Shown here: positions 8,336 to 18,267 of the stretch, one piece after another
Numbering within the stretch: position 1 is the first letter of the stretch
How the letters are laid out: every line of letters begins with the position of its first letter
Source of the DNA: Candidatus Scotarchaeum otlingeri
Lineage (GTDB): Archaea > Thermoproteota > Nitrososphaeria > Geothermarchaeales > JDFR-13
DNA: 64,000 nucleotides
Assembly (NCBI GenBank): GCA_002011075.2
Contig: MTMA02000006.1
Location: 1,604,599-1,668,598, forward strand
Direction of reading: 5' to 3'
The notes under the pieces: model-generated
What the model was told of the DNA's origin: nothing
The model's database searches: none
Seen by the model: the letters and a program-made list of their open reading frames with translations, nothing else
Translations under genes and position numbers: made by a program

Positions 8336-9274
8336 TTAGAAAAGTATTTTTTCACCTGGAACTCTTCGAAATAGCTGTACATCTCCTACGTGCCTAGCGC
8401 CTATAAGAAACCTTATAAATCGCTCGATTCCAAGCCCGCCGCCAGCACTGGGTCTAAGGAACCCTTTTCGGGCCATATAAAGGTAATTCTTGAACCCTTT
8501 AAAGCTGATTACGTCACTACATTCGCCAACTCTATTAACTATTTTATCATATTGCCACTCTCTCTCCCCTCCTGATAAAGCTTCTCCATATCCTTCCGGC
8601 CATACTAAATCATAATTTCTAAAGTGGCCTGGTTTTTCTGGATCTTCTCTATCATAAAATTCTCTTTTATGGCAAACTACCCATACCGGGTCCTTATGTA
8701 TAATACTCACTTTATATTCCCATTCTTCCCCAAACTCATCTATAAGCTCATGGGTTGTATATCTTTTGAAAGGTTTTCGAGGGATTGTTAAGCTACGGTT
8801 AAAGCTTTCTATAAGCCCTTTACAACTACCCAGTAACTTATTAATTACATAGATTATCATATCTTCAACGAGATCCATCACAAAATTCATATCTCCATAC
8901 GCGATTTCAAAGTCTAACTGAGTAAATTCAAAGAGATGCCGCCCTGTCTTTCCTCTATCTCTTCTTTCAAGTCTGATATTAGGAGAGAACACAAATATTC
9001 TATCAAGCCCAGAAACTAGTGAAATTTGTTTGTGTAAAATCATGCTTTGGGTCAAAACGAGCTCTTCATCATAATATTTTATTTTAGGAATACCAATTAT
9101 AGATGAACCGGGATCCGGCGCAAGAGGATCTGTTGCAACCGATGTTATTACCGGCATCAATTCTATAAAGTTATTATCTACTAGAAAATCTCTGAGGGCT
9201 TTTATTACCATTGTTTGTATTACTAACAATCGTTTCCATCTGCCATTACATAGGTAATCATCTAAGCTCATCAT
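8336..9274 (-). CDS. asnA: archaeal asparagine synthetase (AsnA-type, AsnRS catalytic core)
   Basis: A 312-residue class II aminoacyl-tRNA-synthetase-like core with no anticodon-binding domain. Motif 2 (FSPNIRLERRDRGKTGRHLFEFTQLDFE) and motif 3 (GGGLGIERFIRF) are intact, close to asparaginyl/aspartyl-tRNA synthetases. The archaeal proteins of this type make asparagine from aspartate and ammonia via an aspartyl-adenylate, as shown for Pyrococcus abyssi. An Lrp/AsnC-type regulator lies 98 nt upstream on the same strand, resembling the asnC-asnA pairing of bacteria. An alternative is a free-standing paralogue with another substrate. Confidence 0.8.
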   Translation of the reverse strand: MMSLDDYLCNGRWKRLLVIQTMVIKALRDFLVDNNFIELMPVITSVATDPLAPDPGSSIIGIPKIKYYDEELVLTQSMILHKQISLVSGLDRIFVFSPNIRLERRDRGKTGRHLFEFTQLDFEIAYGDMNFVMDLVEDMIIYVINKLLGSCKGLIESFNRSLTIPRKPFKRYTTHELIDEFGEEWEYKVSIIHKDPVWVVCHKREFYDREDPEKPGHFRNYDLVWPEGYGEALSGGEREWQYDKIVNRVGECSDVISFKGFKNYLYMARKGFLRPSAGGGLGIERFIRFLIGARHVGDVQLFRRVPGEKILF

Positions 9275-9372
9275 GATAATAGGCTGTCTATTCTTTTTAA
9301 TAAAATTTTTATTCTTTTTACTGTATTATTTTCAATAATAGATATTTACTAAAATAATTTTCTGAAAAAATT

Positions 9373-9870
9373 TCATGAAACCGATTCTAAATCTATAGGA
9401 ATTTCAAGGGATTCTTTTGCAGTGTCAAATACCAGACAAGTAAGAGTCTTCTCGATTCCTTCGATAAGTCTTAATCTATCTAATACAAGTTTGCCAACCG
9501 CATTTACATCCCGTGCCTTAACTTTTATGAGGATATCCCAATCACCACTAATTATATGAACTTCCTGGACCCCAGGTAGACCGGCGATTCTTTTAGCTAT
9601 TTCTCTTTGAGATATCATCTTACCTTTTTCTATAATTTTATATTTGAATGAAGCCAAGATAAATGCTGTTGTGCTTAATCCGAGCTTCTCCGCATCCAGT
9701 ATCGCCTTGTATCCCCTTATTATCCCCAGCTTCTCAAGTCTTTTTATCCTTGAGTATACTGTTGTTATAGGGCTCGATAATCGTCTTGATAATTCTTTTA
9801 ACGATACATTAGAATTTTTTTGAAGGATACTCAATATTTTCAAATCTTTGTTATCCAATTGTCCGATCAT
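9373..9870 (-). CDS. Lrp/AsnC-family transcriptional regulator
   Basis: 165 residues: an N-terminal winged helix (LDNKDLKILSILQKNSNVSLKELSRRL, recognition helix ITTVYSRIKRLEKLGII) and a C-terminal RAM/ligand-binding domain (VQEVHIISGDWDILIKVKARDV with the conserved G-D-D/Y region). Such proteins form octamers or dimers and sense amino acids. It sits directly upstream of the asparagine synthetase and could control it; that is inferred from position only. Confidence 0.9.
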   Translation of the reverse strand: MIGQLDNKDLKILSILQKNSNVSLKELSRRLSSPITTVYSRIKRLEKLGIIRGYKAILDAEKLGLSTTAFILASFKYKIIEKGKMISQREIAKRIAGLPGVQEVHIISGDWDILIKVKARDVNAVGKLVLDRLRLIEGIEKTLTCLVFDTAKESLEIPIDLESVS

Positions 9871-9927
9871 ATGTAAAAATTACGTGCCCTCACAAAAATA
9901 TTTTAATTGAAACGTTTTTAAGCTGGG

Positions 9928-10458
9928 CTATTCTATGGTCATATCTTTCATAAGTATCTCTCTAATTAGATTGAATATTAGAGGTTTATTTTCAGATAAC
10001 TTTTTAATACCTTTAATTTTTCCCATCTGAATTTTTGTGGCTTTATTGAATTCTTCAATAGAAACATCTATCTCTTTTGTTTTATCCAGAAATACTAGCA
10101 GCTCTCTTGACTTATCTTTTCGATGTGATTGCCCCCACGAAGTATTAGAAACCTTGATTGCTTCATTTAGTTGATAATCATCTTCATAAGTAAATGGATA
10201 TTTAAAAGCGATTCTTGCAAAACCCACTATTTTATTATTATGATAAAATAAAAGGATATCGTCTTTTTTCATTTCTTTCCAGGTCTCACTATGATTCTTT
10301 GAGAACCCCCATAAGAAAACTTTTCCTTCTTTGTATTTTTCTTTTATTTGCTCTAATAGTTTATCGTCTGATACATTTAGTCCTTCTTTATTAACTCCGT
10401 TGGCAACTGTTTTCTCGAAGCTGTCTAGGTCGCAATGAACTACATATATGTCCACCAT
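9928..10458 (-). CDS. PUA-like/EVE-type domain protein
   Basis: 176 residues. The segment WGFSKNHSETWKEMKKDDILLFYHNNKIVGFARI strongly resembles EVE/PUA-like domains, which read modified bases in DNA or RNA and are often attached to restriction enzymes. Here the domain stands alone, with a charged C-terminal helical part. I choose ATG at 10458 (MVDIYV), 4 residues inside the listed ORF, because GGTG precedes it; the upstream candidate is a TTG. No nuclease partner is next to it. Function unknown. Confidence 0.5.
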   Translation of the reverse strand: MVDIYVVHCDLDSFEKTVANGVNKEGLNVSDDKLLEQIKEKYKEGKVFLWGFSKNHSETWKEMKKDDILLFYHNNKIVGFARIAFKYPFTYEDDYQLNEAIKVSNTSWGQSHRKDKSRELLVFLDKTKEIDVSIEEFNKATKIQMGKIKGIKKLSENKPLIFNLIREILMKDMTIE

Positions 10459-10538
10459 ATGAGGCACCAAAAATATTTTTACGGCGTATAGAGATAAGTA
10501 TTCAGATGTTTAGTAAAGAAATATTGATGATATGCTTT

Positions 10539-11183
10539 CTACAATTGTAACAATTCATCTACACTAATTTGCTTAAGACTTGAAACTACCATGTCTGCAT
10601 TGATATCCATCATACTTTTATCATTAATCACAGCAATACATTTCATACCCGCTCTTTTAGCTGCTTGTATACCACTCGCGGCATCCTCAATAACAAGACA
10701 TTCATGGGGTTTCAGCCCCAATCGTTTCGCTGCTAATAGAAATATTTCTGGATCCGGTTTTCCACGGCTTACTTCCTCTACACTAACTATTGCTTCAAAT
10801 AGTTCTTTTATACTTAGTTTATCTAAAACAAGATGAATGAACTCTGTTATGGATGATGAGGCAACCGCGGTCTTAATACCTCGTGCCTTTAGTGCTTTTA
10901 TTAACTCAATTGCGCCGGGCATCGGCTCTACAACGGTTTCAACATACTCTATCATTACTTTCCATTTTTCTCTAATTGTTTTATTTATATCGATCTCAAT
11001 GTCTACGTTTGATGTTACTTCTTTTAGAAAGATTTCATCCGGGATACCTGCATATTTTCTGGTTATTTCATCTGGCGATATATCAATGCCATATTTCTTC
11101 AATATTCTAGATTCTATAATAGCATGTAAGCGTTGTGTGTCAGAGATAACTCCATCCATATCGAATATTACTGCTTTTATCAT
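10539..11183 (-). CDS. HAD-superfamily phosphatase / phosphomutase-like hydrolase
   Basis: 214 residues of the beta-phosphoglucomutase/phosphoglycolate-phosphatase type. Motif I is FDMDGVISDT (nucleophile and general acid Asp), motif II AVASSS, motif III lysine in GKPDPEIF, and motif IV VIEDAASGIQAA. A helical cap lies between motifs I and II. ATG at 11183 puts MIKAVIFDMDGV at the N-terminus; the ORF-track start is a TTG 12 nt earlier. Likely substrate is a small sugar phosphate, not determinable. Confidence 0.88.
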   Translation of the reverse strand: MIKAVIFDMDGVISDTQRLHAIIESRILKKYGIDISPDEITRKYAGIPDEIFLKEVTSNVDIEIDINKTIREKWKVMIEYVETVVEPMPGAIELIKALKARGIKTAVASSSITEFIHLVLDKLSIKELFEAIVSVEEVSRGKPDPEIFLLAAKRLGLKPHECLVIEDAASGIQAAKRAGMKCIAVINDKSMMDINADMVVSSLKQISVDELLQL

Positions 11184-11240
11184 CCTAAAAATCAACCCGA
11201 CTGTTTAAATGATGGAATAATGATTATTATATGAGCAAGG

Positions 11241-13919
11241 TTATATTGTCGATCTATATTGCTTGACTTTCTTTAGGCTGGCTTGGGCTGCAGCCAATTT
11301 AGCAATAGGAATTCTATAGGGTGAAGCGCTGACATAGTCAATGCCTACATTAAAGAAGAAATCGATGGACTCCGGGTCTCCGCCATGCTCTCCACATACA
11401 CCGATATTAATATATGGTTTGATCTTTCTCGCTTCATTTACTGCCCACTCGATTAATTTTCCGACCCCATCTTTATCTAAAGTTTCAAATGGATCGCGCT
11501 CAATAATCCTATTTCTAAGGTAATGACCAAGAAACTTTGCTTCGGCATCATCTCGGCTAAAAGCCCAGGTTGCTTGTGTTAAATCATTCGTACCGAATGA
11601 TAAAAAGTCGGCATATCTAGCTATTTTACCTGCTGTTAATGCACCTCTAGGTGTTTCTATCATCGTACCGACTTTGTAATCAGGCAAGGAATCATATCTT
11701 TTTTTAACTTCATATGCTGCCTTATCTATTATTTCACGGGCCCTTCTAAACTCCTCTGCCTCTGAAACTTGAGGCATCATAATTTCCACTTTTACCTCAT
11801 ATCCTTCCTCCATCAATTCTGCACACGCTTCTAGAATTGCAGCTACCTGCATTTCATAAATTTCGCTATGAACTAGGGCCAGCCTGACACCTCTCTGTCC
11901 CATCATAGGGTTATGTTCTTTTAACTCCATCACACGCTTTAATATCTTCTCTTTCTCTTTTAGCATAGGATTAGTTGGGTCAGTAATTCTTAGTCTTTCT
12001 ATCTCGGGCAACAATTCCTCCAATTTAGGTAAGAACTCATGCAATGGAATATCCAGTAACCGGATTGTAACAGGATAACCTTGCATAACTCTAAATATTT
12101 CTTTTAGGTCGCTTTTTTGGAATTCCTTTATCTTATTTAGATACCTTTGTCTCTCTTCTTTACTATCAGCTAGTATCATCGATTGAACAAATGCAAGTCT
12201 ATCAGGAGCATTAAACATACGTTCCGTCCTAGTAAGTCCGATACCCTCCGCCCCCATTTCACGTGCTCGCTTAGCTGCCTCAGGCGTATCCGCATTTGTT
12301 CTAATGCCCATCTCCCTAATTTTATCAGCCCAAGATAACAACTTTTCTGCCTCCCTGGTTAGTTGAGGCTCTACTGTCGGGATATTGCCCATATAAACGG
12401 TGCCGTCTCCTCCATCTATGGTAATTATGTCCCCACGTTTTATTGTTCTCTCGCTGGCTTTAAATATCTGGTTTTCTAGGTCTATCTCTAGTGACTCGGC
12501 TCCAACGACACAGGGTTTACCTAGTCCTCTAGTTACTACTGCAGCATGACTGGTCATCCCTCCTCTTGAAGTTAAGACACCTGAAGCTGCTAATATTCCA
12601 GCTATATCCTCTGGAGTCGTCTCCGGACGAACCAAAATAACATTCTCGCCTCGTCTAGCAGATTCAACACACTCATCAACACTAAACACCACCTTACCTA
12701 CTGCTGCCCCTGGAGAAGCAGGTAGTCCTTTTGCAACTGGTTTTATTTTCTCTTTGACAGAAGGGTCAATCTGTCTATGCAGTAGATATATAATTTGGTT
12801 CGGGTCCACCCTAAGAACTGCTTCCTCTGGGGTTATAAGACCCTCTTCAGCCATATCAACAGCTATCTTAACGGCTGCTTGAGGTGTTCTCTTCCCATTT
12901 CTTGTTTGAAGGATATATAGTTTTCCTCGTTCAATGGTGAATTCGATGTCTTGCATATCCCTGAAATGTCTTTCCAATTTCTCTGCGACCTCTTCCAACT
13001 GCTCATATACTTTTGGCATTTTGATCTTCAGTTCATTGATAGGGCTGGGTGTTCTTACACCCGCTACGATATCCTCACCTTGAGCATTTTCAAGCCATTC
13101 TCCATAGAGTTCTTTAACGCCTGTAGAGGGGTTACGTGTAAAAAATACGCCCGTTCCAGAGCCTTCACCCATATTTCCGAATACCATTGTAACAATATTT
13201 ACCGCTGTACATAATTCATCTGATATTTTGTAATGCCGTCTATACTCCATTGCACGAGGATTCCACCATGAGTCAAAAACCGCTTTTATAGCTAGTTTAA
13301 GTTGCTTATAAGGGTCTTGAGGTAAGGCTATTCCTGCATTTTTATAAATATATTCTTTAAATTTCTCAACCGTTTCTTTCCATCCCTCAGTAGGCACTTC
13401 TGTATCATATTTTACATTATATTTATTCTTAATCTCCTCGATTATCTTCTCAAACTCTTCGCCATGAAGCTTCATAACTATCTTTCCAAACATTTGAATA
13501 AAGCGTCTATATGTATCATAAGCAAAACGCTCGTCTCCCGTTAATTTAGCTATTCCCTCTGCGACCTTATCGTTTATTCCTAAATTAAGAATAGTGTCCA
13601 TCATGCCGGGCATTGAATATGGCGCTCCCGATCTAACAGAAACGAGAAGGGGATTGGAGGGATCTCCAAATTTTTTACCAGTTTTTTCTTCTAATTCATT
13701 TATTAATGTGACTACATGTTCCCAAAGCCCACTTGGCAACTCTCTATTATTTTTATAATATTCTCTGCACATTTCAGTTGTTATAACAATACCTGGAGGA
13801 ACAGGAACCCCTAATCTAGACATTTCAACTAATCCGAAGCCTTTTCCTCCCAATTGAAATTTGTTTAATCCCAGTTTTGCGGCTTCTTCAAACAAATATG
13901 CACCCTTACTCATAACCAT
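11241..13919 (-). CDS. ppdK: pyruvate, phosphate dikinase
   Basis: 892 residues, normal PPDK length. PPDK interconverts pyruvate + ATP + Pi and PEP + AMP + PPi, acting in gluconeogenesis or PPi-linked glycolysis. Domains in order: N-terminal ATP-grasp (KGFGLVEMSRLGVPVPPG; GSGTGVFFTRNPSTG), the swivelling phosphohistidine domain (SRGGMTSHAAVVTRGLGKPC with the catalytic His), and a PEP/pyruvate TIM barrel (GLTRTERMF; NIGVCGEHGGDP with the catalytic Cys). All key residues are intact. Alone between an HAD phosphatase and an MFS gene. Confidence 0.97.
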   Translation of the reverse strand: MVMSKGAYLFEEAAKLGLNKFQLGGKGFGLVEMSRLGVPVPPGIVITTEMCREYYKNNRELPSGLWEHVVTLINELEEKTGKKFGDPSNPLLVSVRSGAPYSMPGMMDTILNLGINDKVAEGIAKLTGDERFAYDTYRRFIQMFGKIVMKLHGEEFEKIIEEIKNKYNVKYDTEVPTEGWKETVEKFKEYIYKNAGIALPQDPYKQLKLAIKAVFDSWWNPRAMEYRRHYKISDELCTAVNIVTMVFGNMGEGSGTGVFFTRNPSTGVKELYGEWLENAQGEDIVAGVRTPSPINELKIKMPKVYEQLEEVAEKLERHFRDMQDIEFTIERGKLYILQTRNGKRTPQAAVKIAVDMAEEGLITPEEAVLRVDPNQIIYLLHRQIDPSVKEKIKPVAKGLPASPGAAVGKVVFSVDECVESARRGENVILVRPETTPEDIAGILAASGVLTSRGGMTSHAAVVTRGLGKPCVVGAESLEIDLENQIFKASERTIKRGDIITIDGGDGTVYMGNIPTVEPQLTREAEKLLSWADKIREMGIRTNADTPEAAKRAREMGAEGIGLTRTERMFNAPDRLAFVQSMILADSKEERQRYLNKIKEFQKSDLKEIFRVMQGYPVTIRLLDIPLHEFLPKLEELLPEIERLRITDPTNPMLKEKEKILKRVMELKEHNPMMGQRGVRLALVHSEIYEMQVAAILEACAELMEEGYEVKVEIMMPQVSEAEEFRRAREIIDKAAYEVKKRYDSLPDYKVGTMIETPRGALTAGKIARYADFLSFGTNDLTQATWAFSRDDAEAKFLGHYLRNRIIERDPFETLDKDGVGKLIEWAVNEARKIKPYINIGVCGEHGGDPESIDFFFNVGIDYVSASPYRIPIAKLAAAQASLKKVKQYRSTI

Positions 13920-13978
13920 AACTTCTAAGACCTTATAGATAGATAAAAATCTTTATAGATAAGTAATTATTCAAATAT

Positions 13979-15219
13979 TTACTCTTCTCTACGCTGAGGT
14001 TCTTTGATAAATAACGTTACAACCAATAATATTAAGACTCCTATGAATAGAGTGAATAAGAATGGAGTTTTGGGATCAAATTGATATAGTAATCCACCTA
14101 TTGTAAAGGCGGGAACCATAGCTATTATATTTAATGTACCAATTATCCCCATTATTCTTCCTCTTTTATCTTTAGGAACCATATCAGTGATTAAAGCCTG
14201 AAATGCAGGTCCTATCATTGTGGCTCCAATCCCAAATAATATGAATACAATAATAAGGTCAATTATACCCTTTGAAAATACAAATAATAACGTAGTAAGC
14301 GTAAATATGAGATAAGAAAGTAATATTGACCGCCTTCTCCCAATTATATCAACCAGTTTTCCCATAGGAATACCAACTATTAAAGAAGTGATGATCCAGA
14401 AGGTTGTGGCAATGCCCCATTGAAACTTTGTTATACCTACGACATCAAGTACATATAGCGAAGCGAATTGCATATAGATTGGATCTTCAAATGAGCTAAT
14501 TATTACAACAATAGTTAGTATCTTGAGATTTCTGGGAATAGTTCTCCATGCTTCAATAATTGAAGTAATAGATTCTTTATATACGCTTTTTAACTCGACC
14601 AATCTAATAGGTTCTGCAGTTTCTAATGTTTCTCTGAGAAAGAGCCATCTGACCATTGCTGCTGCCATAGCTAATGCGATTACTATTAAATATACAATTC
14701 GCATGCCATTTACCAAATCATATACAGTCACGATATATGCTGCGACAAGGGGAGACGCGATAGTTGGGATTGAAGGAACCACCCTAGCAATTGCAAACCC
14801 TAATCCACGTTTATCTGATGGTATAGAGTCTGCAGTTATAGCTTCAAGTGCGGGTTGATAGATAAGGCAGAAATTACTTAATATAACCCCAATTAATATG
14901 AATCTCCAATCAGGTGCTAATGCGTAAAATAGATAAGAAACTGACACGCCGAAAGTCATTAAAACAATAATCTGTTTTCTCCCGTATCTATCGGCGATAT
15001 ATGACCCTGGAATCCTGACTAATGTAAGGGTTAGTGAACCGACTGAACCTATAACGCCTATGATAAATGGTGAAGCACCTAACGCTTGGATATATGGAGA
15101 CTCATATGGAAACGTCATAGAGAAAGCAAAGCTGAAAAAACCCAGCTAATAATCAACACCAATAGATTTCCCTTTACAAATGAAAATTCTCTGACTAACC
15201 AGCCCAGCATTTTCGGCAT
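13979..15219 (-). CDS. MFS transporter with an apparent frameshift near the N-terminus
   Basis: The long ORF (13979-15118) codes for an MFS exporter lacking its first helix. That helix is present just upstream in another frame: ATG at 15219, with GGAGAGTGA ahead of it, starts MPKMLGWLVREF then a hydrophobic NLLVLIISWVF. The frames join if one base is added to the run of six A/T at 15135-15140, giving a normal protein of about 413 residues with 12 helices and the MFS motif A region (RIPGSYIADRYGRK). This may be a sequencing indel, slippage at the homopolymer or a fresh mutation. Substrate unknown. Confidence 0.8.
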
Positions 15220-15334
15220 CTATGTCACTCTCCAATCATTCTTCTTAAGTATGATTTGTGATATTGATACTCTGTATAGGTTATAAATTGTCTGTTCTTT
15301 TGTGGTCAACAGAAATTATAGATATAAAGATCAC

Positions 15335-16537
15335 TTAGTTTGCTAATTCTTCTACAAAATTAGCTATATATTTCACAGCCGCTTCTATCCTCTCCTCAGA
15401 CTCAGTTACAAAAGAAAATCGCACAAATCCTTCGAATGAGTTTCCGAAGAGGGCTCCCGGTATCAATGCAACGCCCTTCTTCTCTAACAAGCGTTCTGTG
15501 AACCTAATTGAATCTATATTTAACCGGCATAAGTATGATGAAAGATCGACAAACATAAACATTGATCCCTGTGATCTGAAATATCGTGATTCTGGAAGGT
15601 ATCTATCAAGTGCATAACAAAGCGTGTCACGCCTACTGCGATATATCTCAAGCACTTTAGGTAAAAATTTCTCTCTTAATCTATTTTTTAAATAGTATGA
15701 TGCGGCCCATTGTGATATTACTGGAGGACAATATACAAGCTCTTCATTTACAAGCTTTACAGCCTTAATAAGATCTTTATTTGCATATACGTATCCTAAT
15801 CGCCACCCCGGAAAACCTGGGTCCTTCGAAAAAGTGTTTATCCCTATAACATGTTCAGGCGCGTACTTCCAAAACCAAAAATGCTTTCCTTCATAAACTA
15901 TAGTTTTATATGCCTCATCTATTAATATCCAGAAGTCATATTCAACCGCCAGATCACAAATTGCTTTTCCAATTTTCGGTTCTAGTATCCTCCCCGTCGG
16001 ATTATCAGGTGAAACAATTATTAAGGCTTTGGTCTTACTATTTACTTTCTCCTTAAGATCTTCTATATTTGGTTGAAAACCATTCTTGAGAGACGTCTCT
16101 ATATAAGTGATTTTTCCTCCAAAATAATCAATAAGAGGTTTATACCCAAAATAAGATGGGTCTGTTAAAATTACCTGGTCTCCACCCTCTATTATTACTG
16201 ATAGAGTCGCAAACATCCCCTCCTGCCCTCCCGCTGTGACAACAATGTTTTCATCTGGATTTAATTCTATCCCTCCCAGCAACATAAGGTCTTCGGCTAT
16301 GGCTTCTCTTATTATTGGCAAGCCCCTACTCTGAGTATAACCATAATATTTCATAGTTTCCTCCATCAAGATCTCAGCTACATACTTCCTCATCTCCATA
16401 GGCGGAGGGATGCTAGGTTGTCCAGTGGACAGCAGATAAATATCCTTCCTTTCCTTGCTAAGCTTTTCTTTAATGATATCTATACGACGGGTCGGTGACT
16501 CTCTCAATTTGAAGGTATTTCGATTAATTCGCCGCAT
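15335..16537 (-). CDS. PLP-dependent aminotransferase, class I/II
   Basis: 400-residue fold-type I aminotransferase of the AspC/AlaA type. It has SPDNPTGR (PLP-phosphate and substrate contacts), LIDEAYKTIVYEG with the conserved Asp/Tyr, and the PLP lysine in FSKDPGFPGWRLGY, followed by the C-terminal RFSFV arginine that binds the substrate carboxylate. Substrate specificity cannot be read from sequence. Since methanofuran genes lie 16 kb away, a role as the alanine-dependent MfnC-type aminotransferase is possible but speculative. Confidence 0.88.
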   Translation of the reverse strand: MRRINRNTFKLRESPTRRIDIIKEKLSKERKDIYLLSTGQPSIPPPMEMRKYVAEILMEETMKYYGYTQSRGLPIIREAIAEDLMLLGGIELNPDENIVVTAGGQEGMFATLSVIIEGGDQVILTDPSYFGYKPLIDYFGGKITYIETSLKNGFQPNIEDLKEKVNSKTKALIIVSPDNPTGRILEPKIGKAICDLAVEYDFWILIDEAYKTIVYEGKHFWFWKYAPEHVIGINTFSKDPGFPGWRLGYVYANKDLIKAVKLVNEELVYCPPVISQWAASYYLKNRLREKFLPKVLEIYRSRRDTLCYALDRYLPESRYFRSQGSMFMFVDLSSYLCRLNIDSIRFTERLLEKKGVALIPGALFGNSFEGFVRFSFVTESEERIEAAVKYIANFVEELAN

Positions 16538-16604
16538 CTAGGATCACAAATTTACAGCATAACTTAAGCTTTAAATATGTTATTGATTATTGTACGTAAT
16601 TTTT

Positions 16605-17648
16605 TCATAATTCTTCTACTATGGGCTTCTGTCCATATTCAAACTCTCTAGCAGTCAATAAGGTCTTGCCTAGTTTTTCAGCTGTTTCCCACACTATTTG
16701 CGTCCTTTTTCTATATCTTCTTTCTCTAGGAAGATGATGGTCCCAGATCATGAACTGAAAATCTACATTTTCAACTATTTTTACAGCGTTCTTTAGAATT
16801 CTGTTAAAATTGATTAGGTTCAAAGTATAGCCTAGCATATAAGTCATCGGTCCATCTAAGATAATTATTTCTGGAGATTCTCTTATGATAAAGTCTGCAT
16901 AGTCTTCTATAATAGGGCCATTGAGATCAGATGAGTGAAGAATTTTAGTGTCACCATATTCTATAATCGTGGAAAATACCCAGCCAACACGTGAATATTC
17001 AATACCATGAAACATCGGCTTTGTAAATCTTAATTTGGTACTACCAAACCTAAAAATTTTTCCTTCTGGGTAGATGATTTCAATATCTCTGGTCTTTATT
17101 TCTGGAATATGCCCCCATCTAAGCCATTTATCTCTCAATCTAATAAACCACTTTTTCCCTTTATTTAGCAGCTCTTTCCTCCTGTTATTATAATCTCCAA
17201 AATCTTTATTTATCGACCCCAGCTCTTCGGCGGTATCTGCATATTCTCTGTCTTCAGCGTTACGTAAATCGAGTTGTTTATTTATATACCTTTTCCACAA
17301 GTTTTCAAAAAACTCTATAGCTCTATTTCGTTGAGACTCGTTTATATAGTTATTAGGATTCTTTACCAAAATCTTTTTGCCACTATATATATCCAAGTTA
17401 TCTGGTAGGAAATGATCCCAATGATAGTGCGAAATTACGATTATATCTGTATTCTCTGCAGCTCTAATAATAGCTTTCTTTCCAGTAAGTAGCCATTTAA
17501 CTTTATCTTCATATTCAGCCGGGAAAGTTGGATGCATAATAGCGGCTCCAGGATCAATCAATATCGATACATCAGGCGTCTCTACTGATGTACAACTGCT
17601 TTTTACACCATAAGAATCAAAACAAATTAACTTAACCTTTATTTTCAT
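16605..17648 (-). CDS. UPF0282-family metallo-beta-lactamase-fold hydrolase
   Basis: 347 residues with the metallo-beta-lactamase signature SHYHWDH (HxHxDH) near residue 75 and an internal SSDLNG and IWDHHLPRERRYRKR region, matching archaeal UPF0282. The N-terminal FDSYGVKSSCTSVETPDVSILIDPG strand is typical of the family. Such proteins bind two metal ions and probably hydrolyse a phosphoester or thioester; no substrate is established. Stands between the aminotransferase and a divergent JAMM gene. Confidence 0.85.
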   Translation of the reverse strand: MKIKVKLICFDSYGVKSSCTSVETPDVSILIDPGAAIMHPTFPAEYEDKVKWLLTGKKAIIRAAENTDIIVISHYHWDHFLPDNLDIYSGKKILVKNPNNYINESQRNRAIEFFENLWKRYINKQLDLRNAEDREYADTAEELGSINKDFGDYNNRRKELLNKGKKWFIRLRDKWLRWGHIPEIKTRDIEIIYPEGKIFRFGSTKLRFTKPMFHGIEYSRVGWVFSTIIEYGDTKILHSSDLNGPIIEDYADFIIRESPEIIILDGPMTYMLGYTLNLINFNRILKNAVKIVENVDFQFMIWDHHLPRERRYRKRTQIVWETAEKLGKTLLTAREFEYGQKPIVEEL

Positions 17649-17768
17649 TGGTTATTTCCCAATAACTATAATATCTAAAATATTTTGATAAAAAGAATCA
17701 GCATTTAATAATAAATGTAGAATTTGGATATTCTGGAAAGGGTATATTTGATGTTAACGTGACATGAG

Positions 17769-18179
17769 ATGGATAATCAATTAGGGAGAATCCAGTATAT
17801 TTATATTAAAAGAGAGATGGTAGATGATTTCGTGTCTAAGGCAATAAATTCTGATATAGAAATCGTTGGTCTACTAATTGGTACTACAGAGGAGAATTGT
17901 GCCTTTGTTAGACGTTTGGTTATAGGAGAAAATGTATTAAAAAGTAGTGTAAGATTTGAGCTCGATATAAATACAGTAGCTAAGACCTTGGAGACGCTAG
18001 CTAATGATGAAGATATAATAGGAATAATACATTCTCATCCTGCATCTCCTTATCCAAGTCTCATAGACAGAAATGGAATGAATTACTGGCCCGTTATTTG
18101 GGTGATCATTAATTCTATAACTGGTGATGTGAAAGCATGGTTTTTTGACCGCGAAGTAAAGATAGTAATAGAAGAATAA
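17769..18179 (+). CDS. JAMM/MPN+ zinc metalloprotease (deubiquitinase/desampylase-like)
   Basis: 136-residue single-domain JAB1/MPN protein. The zinc site is complete: Glu31 in EIVGLLIG, the HSHP motif (His88, His90), Ser97 and Asp100. The spacing between the second His and the Ser is 6 residues, one fewer than the usual 7. Archaeal relatives remove ubiquitin-like SAMP proteins or process sulfur-carrier proteins. No ubiquitin-like or E1-like gene is adjacent, so the substrate is open. Starts with ATG; head-to-head with UPF0282. Confidence 0.8.
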   Translation: MDNQLGRIQYIYIKREMVDDFVSKAINSDIEIVGLLIGTTEENCAFVRRLVIGENVLKSSVRFELDINTVAKTLETLANDEDIIGIIHSHPASPYPSLIDRNGMNYWPVIWVIINSITGDVKAWFFDREVKIVIEE

Positions 18180-18267
18180 TAGGCGGATCACGTGATATCA
18201 TTGATTATAAGTTGAGACATATTCTTTATTATTTTAATTCTCTAGATGATTATTGTTTTTAGTAATC

